Source: JAXDBM01 sp964460245
GTDB lineage: Bacteria; Desulfobacterota; Syntrophia; Syntrophales; Fen-1087
DNA length: 7,742 nucleotides
Direction of reading: 5' to 3'
NCBI GenBank assembly: GCA_964460245.1
Contig: CAYWTL010000097.1
Coordinates: 1 to 7,742 of the forward strand
Shown here: positions 1-4,967 of the stretch, in pieces
How the letters are laid out: each line of letters starts with the position of its first letter
How positions within the stretch are numbered: position 1 is the stretch's first letter
Program-made: the position numbers and the translations under genes
Notes under the pieces: model-generated
The model's database searches: none
What the model was told of the DNA's origin: nothing
The model's input: the letters and a program-made list of their open reading frames with translations, nothing else

Positions 1-53
1 GGTGGGTCAATATTGGATGCCGATAGTGGGTCAATTTTCAATGCCGATTGACA
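1..53. mobile_element. Terminal end of an IS21-type insertion sequence (rest lies left of the window)
   Basis: Two adjacent 24-base units (2-25 and 26-49) agree at 20 of 24 positions. Each begins GTGGGTCAAT and contains ATGCCGAT. The second runs on to TGACA at 49-53. IS21-family elements typically have ends bounded by TG/CA with several subterminal repeats that bind the transposase, which fits this arrangement; no transposase gene is inside the window. The assignment rests on repeat architecture and remembered similarity to IS21-type ends, not on a search. The host sequence appears to begin at 54, and any target duplication would start there. A different IS family or an unrelated direct repeat remains possible. 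Confidence 0.6.
2..49 (+). repeat. Two tandem 24-base imperfect direct repeats
   Basis: Units 2-25 and 26-49 differ only at unit positions 11, 14, 15 and 24. They probably act as transposase-binding sites in the IS end. They also explain the odd repeated peptide pattern (VGQ..MPI twice) at the start of the open reading frame running through them. Confidence 0.85.
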
Positions 54-730
54 AACATATAAACTATGTGGGAAATCAGTTAATTTACACGCTTGAGCCG
101 GGTATGCGCCAGAAGCTTGTCCGCTATGTCCCCAACCCTTTAGCAGGAGAAATCTCATCCATCCAGGTAGGGGCAAATGTAGGTGTTGCGTTTTATACCA
201 GCTATAATTTCACCGGCGACGGGAACGCAACGCTCGCATCCATAAATGATTTATCTTCAACACCAAAATATCACGATAAAATAATGTCTTTCATCATCTT
301 TCCCAAAGAGTGGTTATACCCAATGGGTGCCTTGCTTGTCAGAAAGGATCAAGTTCAACCAATAGGACAGTTCTTCCCGGCAGCGGAGAAAATGACTGAC
401 CGGATAGCCTATTACCCCGATATCGGGTATGTCTTTGAAGACCATACCCAGGATCTCTTCGTCCGACCGGATATCATGAATCACCCTGTTCACAACCAAG
501 TGTGGGTCAAACTGTGCGAAGACAAAAATTTCGGTGGCAAGTGTCTCACCTTCCCCGGTCCGGGAGGAAGCGCCTCACATTATTTTCAGCTTTACAATTA
601 TCAATTCTCAGACAAAGTGTCATCGCTCCAAGTTATTCACAATTCTCCCGTCCAAGCACAAAACAACCCATACAGACCCAACCCCTACAGAGACCTGCTT
701 ACCCCATACCGATGCAAAGGCGATGAGTGA
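54..730 (+). pseudogene. Beta/gamma-crystallin-like protein, 5'-truncated by the IS end
   Basis: The reading frame is open from base 2 to the TGA at 728-730, but the first ~17 codons are IS-end sequence, so the native start and any signal peptide are lost. Residues below are numbered from the GTG at base 2. Residues ~19-56 look like the second half of a Greek-key motif ending in ISSIQV. Residues ~59-100 form a second motif (AFYTSYNFTGDG, then HDKIMSFIIF). Residues ~166-212 form a third (KLCEDKNFGGKCLTF, then SDKVSSLQV). The aromatic/glycine pattern and the DKxxS or DKxSS turns match the N/D-N/D-x-x-S/T-S calcium-binding signature of microbial beta/gamma-crystallins. Such proteins are usually exported calcium-binding domains of uncertain role. 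The tail (~222-237) carries three Pro-Tyr-Arg units. No Shine-Dalgarno sequence precedes the candidate internal starts. If a downstream start were used, a short protein could still be made, so loss of function is inferred. Confidence 0.65.
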
Positions 731-879
731 TATTGGTGAAAGACAAGAAACAGGAAAAAGGATGCCATCCTGAATAATTTTTTCCGATTTCACCTGTCTG
801 GAGTCCGTTATGAAAAAAGGTTGCCGAACGGTGCCATTGTGATGCCGCTAAGGAATTATTGCGTTCCTGAAAAGTTGTT
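731..879. other. Intergenic region between convergent genes
   Basis: No convincing gene here. A 5-bp stem (759-763 with 767-771, loop GCC) followed by a T run at 778-783 could weakly terminate the crystallin transcript. On the - strand, a poor hairpin (819-835) precedes six T residues (complement of 813-818) and could weakly terminate the exported-protein gene. Neither is strong. Confidence 0.4.
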
Positions 880-1731
880 TCACGGCAGCGCGATGTCATG
901 CACTTTGAACGGAGCCTTCCACAGCGCCTTCGATGTTGCGAGGTATACCGTCAGCTTCGCATCCCGGGGCACCGGTTTCTCGAATTCGAAAACCCGGATG
1001 TCTCCTGTCCTCATTGACGAACCGCTTCGCAGTTGACCGCCGGAAGCCTCGGTAAATTCAATATCCACAACCTTGGCATCCGGGTCGGCTATGTTCAGGA
1101 TGACGCTGTTTTCCGTGACCTCCATCAGGCCTCCGAAAAGCTCGCCAAGGGCCTTGGCCATGGCTTCTCCCAATTCCTTGATGATTTCACCTTCTCTTGC
1201 CTTGACTTCTTTCTTCTGCTTTTCTTTGAACTGATCGAACTCCTTTTTGGTCATTATCCCCAGATCAACCTTGCCGGCTTTCAGTGCGTTGTTCTCTATC
1301 TTTCTGCCTGCCTTTGCCATGAAACCGGGGATTGAGGCAATCGCATTCGGATCTCTTCCGGGAGAAAAAACAAAGATCTCGCCGGAGACTTCCTTGACCA
1401 CCGATGCCTTCCTCGCCGGATTTTTCATTTTGGCTTCTATCTCGACCTGGCCTGCTCGGTTCTCGTCCGGTTTGGTGAATTCTCTACCCCCGGATTCATC
1501 CTTTTTGATCAGATCGCGACCGGTGTCGTCGGTCGCCTTTGCCACCGTGAGTTTTACGCCTTTGGCATCCAACAGGGCATCCCCCATAATCTTGAACTTC
1601 ATTTCGAGGCCGGCGAAGAATTGTCCTGTTGTACGAGAATCCCTCACCTCGCTGACGGATACGTTGAGATCGCCAGCGAAGGCATAGGATGCAATAAGGC
1701 TGATGGCAATACAGATCCAAAATCGTTTCAT
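880..1731 (-). CDS. Exported protein of unknown function with signal peptide and central charged helix
   Basis: This is a 283-residue protein of a family I do not recognise. The start is the ATG at 1731: a GGAGG sits just upstream and residues 1-19 form a classical signal peptide (MKRF, hydrophobic stretch, SYAFA, probable cut before Gly20). The open frame extends 46 codons further upstream, but that part is not protein-like. Residues ~21-125 are beta-rich. Residues ~158-204 are a strongly charged, probably helical segment (KKEFDQFKEKQKKEVKARE). Residues ~208-283 look like a second small beta domain ending DIALP. No catalytic motif, lipobox or further membrane segment is visible, so a periplasmic or secreted location is inferred. 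The gene lies 149 bases downstream of the 134-residue protein gene on the same strand. A TATATT box at 1762-1767 (- strand) could belong to its own promoter, but no good -35 is seen. Confidence 0.75.
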   Translation of the reverse strand: MKRFWICIAISLIASYAFAGDLNVSVSEVRDSRTTGQFFAGLEMKFKIMGDALLDAKGVKLTVAKATDDTGRDLIKKDESGGREFTKPDENRAGQVEIEAKMKNPARKASVVKEVSGEIFVFSPGRDPNAIASIPGFMAKAGRKIENNALKAGKVDLGIMTKKEFDQFKEKQKKEVKAREGEIIKELGEAMAKALGELFGGLMEVTENSVILNIADPDAKVVDIEFTEASGGQLRSGSSMRTGDIRVFEFEKPVPRDAKLTVYLATSKALWKAPFKVHDIALP

Positions 1732-1880
1732 AAAGCCTCCTCGATGAATTGATTGGGTCAGAATATACGATCCATGACATTTATTTTGTGGAAATCCGGC
1801 GTACCGGGCCAAAGAAGGGCAGAATGGTGGGTGCTGTCGCCAAAATCGGTGAGGGAAAACGACTTTCAAAAGTAAACCTT

Positions 1881-2285
1881 TTATAGAAAGGATACTTCCT
1901 GGGTCGATGCCGTGATGACGAAGCAGCGTTCCACATTGGATTTCTCATCGGCCGGCACGACGAAAAAACCCGACCGGTTCGGCTGGTAGCCCTGGGTCGT
2001 GCCGACCATGAGTTCCCCGTCCTTGAAGATCACCTTGATCTTGCGCCCGACCACGGGCTTTCCTGGTTCGAAGTCTTTCCGGTCCTTGTAGTCGCGGTCG
2101 CCAATGAAATCACGGACGAAGAAGACGGCCTTCAGATCGGAGATGCGAATCTCCAAGGGCTTGCTGCCCGGTTGTGCACCCAACGGAGCCAGGTGAAATG
2201 TATCCTTGTTCGGAAAGAAATCGGCTGTGGTTCCCTTCTCCAACCGCCCGTCCGGGTATCGAACCACGATCTTGTTCGGCATCAT
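1881..2285 (-). CDS. 134-residue protein with two internally duplicated beta units, function unknown
   Basis: The start is the ATG at 2285, six bases after a GGAG; a second ATG follows immediately. The upstream in-frame extension crosses a hairpin and the Shine-Dalgarno site and is rejected. Residues 5-34 and 82-111 align without gaps with 13 identities: both read K-I-x-V, then aromatic-x-D-G-x-L, G-T-T, aromatic, P-N, basic, F and a closing proline. Strands after each unit (around 44-57 and 118-133) also correspond, so most of the protein is two copies of one small beta module joined by a charged linker (58-80). There is no signal peptide or membrane segment, so it is probably cytoplasmic. 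It resembles small conserved deltaproteobacterial proteins with SH3- or PilZ-like beta folds, possibly the group labelled DUF6982, but I cannot confirm that. An adaptor or regulatory role is only a guess. Confidence 0.75.
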   Translation of the reverse strand: MMPNKIVVRYPDGRLEKGTTADFFPNKDTFHLAPLGAQPGSKPLEIRISDLKAVFFVRDFIGDRDYKDRKDFEPGKPVVGRKIKVIFKDGELMVGTTQGYQPNRSGFFVVPADEKSNVERCFVITASTQEVSFL

Positions 2286-2295
2286 AAAACACTCC

Positions 2296-2313
2296 TCATG
2301 AATCATTTCATGA
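2296..2313 (-). promoter_or_regulatory. Perfect inverted repeat abutting the ribosome binding site
   Basis: Arms TCATGAA (2296-2302) and TTCATGA (2307-2313) are perfect 7-base complements around a 4-base loop. The repeat touches the GGAG of the 134-residue protein gene, whose start is at 2285. It could be a small dyad operator or an mRNA hairpin affecting translation. It is short and A+T-rich, so chance is possible. Confidence 0.35.
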
Positions 2314-2411
2314 ACAGAAGCGCACCTGCGCGGCCGGGGCACCCTTCAATCCTCCGCCATGCCCTTTTTATGCTTCTACACCAGAGCAGCCCCGGTGTCC
2401 AGCATATCGAC

Positions 2412-2459
2412 AAAAAAGGGACAGCCCCTGCCGATCCTTGCGGCAGCCTGCCGTCCCTT
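2412..2459 (-). terminator. Branched rho-independent terminator of the Usp unit
   Basis: Read on the - strand, an outer 10-bp stem (AAGGGACGGC with GCTGTCCCTT, one G-T wobble) encloses a perfect 6-bp inner stem (CTGCCG with CGGCAG, loop CAAGGAT). Six T residues follow or overlap the outer arm (complement of 2412-2417). It begins 47 bases past the Usp stop codon. There is no T run on the other strand, so it acts in the - direction. Confidence 0.85.
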
Positions 2460-2505
2460 CCGCTTCGTTTCATCCCGTGTCTTCAAGCGGCCGACCTCGC
2501 CCGCA

Positions 2506-2946
2506 TCAGCGGCAGGATTCGGGCCGGATCAGAAGCACCGGCACATGGGCGTCGTGAAGCACCCTCAACGCCACGCTGCCGAACATCAACTGTTTCATCC
2601 CCGTGTAGCCGTGCGTTGCCAGAACGAGCAGGTCCACGTCGTTTTTCCGGGAATAGTCAATGATCGTCTGCGCGGTCTTCCCCTCCATCACCACGTCTCT
2701 GACATTCAGACCCTCCCGGCTCAACCGGGACTGGACGCCCGACAGATACTCCTGCGACTTCACCAGCAGGGCATTCTTGAGTTTCATGACGTCGAGCCCT
2801 TCCGCCACCCACAGGGAAGGGATATCCACAACATTCAGAAGGATCACCTCCCCGACCATGCCTCCCCCGGCCAGTTTCATCACCTCCGGCAGCGCGCACT
2901 CCGCCAGTTCCGAACCGTCAAGGGGAACAAGCACTTTCCGATACAT
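2506..2946 (-). CDS. Universal stress protein (UspA family)
   Basis: This is a single-domain Usp of 146 residues, the usual length. The start is the ATG at 2946, eight bases after GGGAGG; a GTG three codons earlier overlaps the Shine-Dalgarno sequence and is rejected. The N-terminal strand YRKVLVPLDGS carries the conserved nucleotide-contacting Asp10. The C-terminal signature A110-T-H-G113, nine residues, then G123-S124 corresponds to the G-2x-G-9x-G-S/T ATP-binding motif, with Ala in the first position as in many ATHG-type members, so ATP binding is likely. The fold is cytoplasmic alpha/beta and usually dimeric. Usp proteins respond to starvation, redox or energy stress by poorly understood mechanisms. 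The gene lies 15 bases after the stop of a 56-codon ORF, suggesting co-transcription, and is followed by a strong terminator. Confidence 0.93.
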   Translation of the reverse strand: MYRKVLVPLDGSELAECALPEVMKLAGGGMVGEVILLNVVDIPSLWVAEGLDVMKLKNALLVKSQEYLSGVQSRLSREGLNVRDVVMEGKTAQTIIDYSRKNDVDLLVLATHGYTGMKQLMFGSVALRVLHDAHVPVLLIRPESCR

Positions 2947-2961
2947 CGAAAACACCTCCCT

Positions 2962-3132
2962 TCACGAAATCTCCTGTTTCTCCCGCGAACGGCTGCGGGA
3001 ACCCCGGTACTTGCGTTTGACATTTTTGACGGCGGCGTCCGTCTTTGCCTCCATCATTTTGACTTTCCGGTTGACCCATTGGCTCCTCGGCAGGGTCAGG
3101 ACGATGCATTTGTCCTCTCTTCTTTTCTCCAT
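2962..3132 (-). CDS. Small basic hypothetical protein (56 residues) upstream of the Usp gene
   Basis: ATG at 3132, eight bases after GGGG, and TGA at 2962-2964. The product is very basic: it begins MEKRREDK, has a short hydrophobic strand (CIVLTLP, 9-15), then a Lys/Arg-rich helix-like stretch and an RGSRSRSRE tail. There is no signal peptide or membrane segment, and I do not recognise a family. Reasons to accept it are the good ribosome binding site, the tight 15-base spacing to the Usp start (whose Shine-Dalgarno begins right after this stop), the shared promoter, and codon choice that gives a balanced composition. A nucleic-acid-binding role is only suggested by its charge. An overlapping 90-codon frame (2918-3190) has a poorer start and composition and overlaps the Usp start. 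Confidence 0.55.
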   Translation of the reverse strand: MEKRREDKCIVLTLPRSQWVNRKVKMMEAKTDAAVKNVKRKYRGSRSRSREKQEIS

Positions 3133-3231
3133 AACGAAATCCCCTTTCTCCCGGCATTGAAGCGATACATGAGGAAAAGCTCCATTTCATCCAGGTTCTC
3201 AGACACTTTTGCCGCCGTCCATCCGGGTCAT
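3096..3231 (-). pseudogene. Possible frameshifted small gene (about 44 codons) at the head of the Usp unit
   Basis: An ATG at 3231 follows a strong GGGAGG (3243-3248) and a good promoter but opens a frame of only 10 codons (MTRMDGGKSV, stop at 3199-3201). At an AAAA run (about 3207-3210) the next frame continues with a plausible sequence: SENLDEMELFLMYRFN, then AGRKGISLWRKEE, to a TGA at 3096-3098. Removing one A from the run would join them into a 44-residue protein. It may be a real frameshift, a sequencing error in the A run, or simply a leader peptide followed by chance coding-like sequence. The 3' part overlaps the 56-residue ORF by 37 bases, which argues for caution. Confidence 0.3.
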
Positions 3232-3254
3232 CGTAATTTCCACCTCCCGTTTAT

Positions 3255-3283
3255 AATTTAAAAATACCGGAGAGCGCTGTCAA
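3255..3283 (-). promoter_or_regulatory. Sigma70-type promoter of the Usp unit
   Basis: On the - strand, a perfect TTGACA (complement of 3278-3283), a 17-base spacer, then TAAATT (complement of 3255-3260, 4 of 6 matches to TATAAT). Transcription would start near 3248, almost at the GGGAGG, so the leader would be very short. It precedes the leader ORF, the 56-residue ORF and the Usp gene. Confidence 0.55.
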
Positions 3284-3430
3284 CAACGCGAGCCGCGGCT
3301 TTTGGACGTGATTACGATGTACCTCCTTCCCCTGCTCACATCGCTCTCAGGATCGCTGACGAAGAGGGCGTCAAAGGTAAGCTGCAAGAATGCCGGGTTT
3401 GCGATAAGTTTATGACCTCATTCTCCCTGC
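3284..3430. other. Intergenic region between the Usp promoter and the dehydrogenase remnant
   Basis: No gene supported. On the - strand a stop-bounded stretch (about 3280-3415) translates as a protein-like sequence containing FLQLTFDALFVSDPESDV but has no start codon or ribosome binding site. It could be a gene remnant or chance. Confidence 0.3.
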
Positions 3431-4096
3431 TCAGAAGGCCTCCTCCGGAATCTCGATCATGGAAAGGTCCCCGCTCCGGATCGCCTTAACCGCCGCGTCC
3501 ACCTCCGGCAGGACACGCTAAACGAAATACCGGGCGGCGGCGGTCTTCCCCGTATAGAAGGCCGCTTCTGCGTCCTCCTTTGCCAGGGCATTGCATTCCC
3601 GGACATTCGCAGGATCGATCCCCTTTCCGGCGCAGATCGCGTCCAGCTTCCCGCGGGTAACGCCCGCCTCCCACATGAGGAGCCACGCCATGACCACCTT
3701 GCCCATGAGCATCAGGTAGGGATAACACATGAAACCGAAGTTGTGGATGAACCACTCCTTCGCCGCGAGCGAGACGGCATGGGGGAATCCCTGGACTCCC
3801 GCAGCCGAGGACACGCTCATCGTGCCCCAACCCCCTTCCCGGTAGAGCCGCATGCAGCGGTGATAGCATGCGGGAACGAACACATTCCCGTTTTCCAGGC
3901 GACAGCCCTCCCGGTCGCCCTCGGCAAGAGCGGGAAAGAGCGCCTCAGTGGCGATCCGCTCCGCCTCGTTGAGCGCCATGTCGAACGTCGCCCTGGAAAA
4001 ATCGGCATCCAGGGATTCACGGCACAGGGCCTCCACATCCAGCATCTCGAACAGGACGAACCTCTGGTCCCTCGCATCGACGATCACGCTTCCCAT
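3431..4096 (-). pseudogene. Acyl-CoA dehydrogenase remnant: internal deletion plus in-frame TAG
   Basis: Start at the ATG at 4096 (MGSVIVDARDQRFVLFEML), where the family's N-terminus usually begins; the open frame upstream runs through a terminator and is not coding. Residues 1 to ~126 match the N-terminal helical domain of large (~600-residue) acyl-CoA dehydrogenases, with LFPALAEGDREGC, YREGGWGTMSV and GFPHAVSLAAKEWF. At about residues 126-131 (PYLMLMGK) the sequence jumps in frame to the C-terminal helical domain (MAWLLMWEAGV, then AAFYTGKTAAARYFV). The FAD/substrate-binding middle and catalytic glutamate, roughly 380 residues, are absent. A TAG at 3518-3520 then interrupts the frame. Beyond it the same frame continues with RVLPEVDAAVKAI to EIPEEAF and a TGA at 3431-3433, as the family's tail should. 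Intact relatives oxidise acyl-CoA thioesters in beta-oxidation; this copy cannot. Family assignment is from recognition of the conserved segments; the missing length is inferred. Confidence 0.85.
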
Positions 4097-4325
4097 GTCT
4101 TCAGCTTTCTTTCTCTCTCCGAATTTCCGACGCCCCGGAAAAAAACAAACCCCGTTCTCGTTCTGAGATCCGGGGTTTCGCACTTCGCTCCATAGCCCCC
4201 TCCGGGGTGTCGGTTTGCCTGTCAATCCACGATACGGTGCATGATCTTCATCATACGCAACAATCTTTCCATTTCAAGGGAATTTTGATCGAGGTCGGGG
4301 GACAGTCCCTTCCCTCTCTCTTTTT
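4097..4325. other. Intergenic region downstream of gspB
   Basis: Contains the gspAB terminator (4139-4178) and a short palindrome GGGACAGTCCC (4299-4309). On the - strand the end of an open frame (about 4222-4296) reads DLDQNSLEMERLLRMMKIMH, which looks protein-like but lacks a plausible start. I see no clear promoter for the dehydrogenase remnant, which starts 43 bases after the terminator. Confidence 0.4.
4139..4178 (-). terminator. Rho-independent terminator of gspAB
   Basis: On the - strand, AAACCCCG (complement of 4171-4178) pairs perfectly with CGGGGTTT (complement of 4147-4154). Inside, TCTC (complement of 4165-4168) pairs with GAGA (complement of 4156-4159) around a 5-base loop. A G and seven T residues follow (complement of 4139-4145). 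It lies about 150 bases after the gspB stop and before the dehydrogenase remnant, so it separates the two transcription units. Confidence 0.85.
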
Positions 4326-4967
4326 CTATTGGGGCATGGCGATGTCGTACGATCGGCCGTTGTGCGACAGGCGCACACGAGCCGGGTGAATCTCCAGGAT
4401 CCTCACCCCCTCGATCACAGACCCTTCGGGAAGCGCCATTCCGTTGATCACGGCGCGACGCTGTGAGGGATTGTCGGACCACAGGATTCCCGAAAGCTTC
4501 ATCGGGGGAGCCGCGGCCGTTTCTTTCGGGGCCGGTTCGGCCGTTTTGTCGGCCGTTTTTTGAGGCGCTTTCGCCTCTTTCGAACTCTCCAACCGCGCCG
4601 CCCCTTTTTCAACCGGGGAAATAGCTTTCCTGCTCGCCGCTTGTTTCACGGGCAGCGGCGGCGCCCCGCCGGTTTCGTTCCGGGCATCATGGCCCTGAAC
4701 GCGCATCGGTGAAGGAACGGCGGCCTGAGGAGCCGGCGCGGGCGGCGGCGATTGCGGTGGCGGAACCGGCCTTCCGATCACGCCGTAGATGACGGCTGCG
4801 GCGACGGATGCCGCTATGGCGGCCGCGGCGAAGTAGAGCGGGACCCTGCCGCGGGGACGGTCGGAATCGGGCCTGAGAATTTCAACGGCGATATCCCCCC
4901 CTCCACCCCGGAGCGAAGATTTTTTATCTCTATCGAGCTTTTTCAAGGCATCGAGGATCAGACTCAT
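4326..4967 (-). CDS. gspB: Type II secretion protein GspB (ExeB-like)
   Basis: 213 residues. The start is the ATG at 4967, which overlaps the gspA stop as ATGA and follows a G-rich Shine-Dalgarno (GGGGG). The in-frame extension of 65 codons lies inside gspA and is rejected. Residues 1-13 (MSLILDALKKLDR) are the hallmark cytoplasmic N-terminus of GspB. A single membrane helix lies at ~43-64 (LYFAAAAIAASVAAAVIYGV), followed by a Pro/Ala/Lys-rich periplasmic linker (~67-155). The C-terminal T2SSB domain is at ~156-212, with LSGILWSDNPSQRRAVING and a closing strand YDIAMPQ. By analogy with Aeromonas ExeB, it partners GspA in the inner membrane and contacts peptidoglycan and the secretin during assembly. 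The overlap implies translational coupling to gspA. Confidence 0.9.
   Translation of the reverse strand: MSLILDALKKLDRDKKSSLRGGGGDIAVEILRPDSDRPRGRVPLYFAAAAIAASVAAAVIYGVIGRPVPPPQSPPPAPAPQAAVPSPMRVQGHDARNETGGAPPLPVKQAASRKAISPVEKGAARLESSKEAKAPQKTADKTAEPAPKETAAAPPMKLSGILWSDNPSQRRAVINGMALPEGSVIEGVRILEIHPARVRLSHNGRSYDIAMPQ

Larger units (their letters stand above)
2286..2505. other. Intergenic region between the Usp gene and the duplicated-domain protein gene
   Basis: It holds the Usp terminator (2412-2459) and the inverted repeat at 2296-2313. A possible 5-bp hairpin (ACACC with GGTGT, about 2380-2402 on the - strand) lies between them. I see no small gene and no convincing promoter, although one for the 134-residue protein gene would be expected here after the terminator. 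Confidence 0.4.

Noticed and set aside
2918..3190. 90-codon open frame on the - strand before the Usp gene
   Set aside because: It overlaps the Usp start and its ribosome binding site, has no Shine-Dalgarno of its own, and its Gly/Gln/Arg-rich sequence is less plausible than the 56-codon frame in the same place.
2359..3261. 300-codon open frame on the + strand
   Set aside because: It runs antisense through the Usp gene, its terminator and its promoter, and its His/Arg-rich translation shows no family features.
3280..3415. Coding-like stretch on the - strand (about 44 codons)
   Set aside because: It has no start codon or ribosome binding site and its end overlaps the -35 box of the Usp promoter. 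A remnant is possible but not supported.
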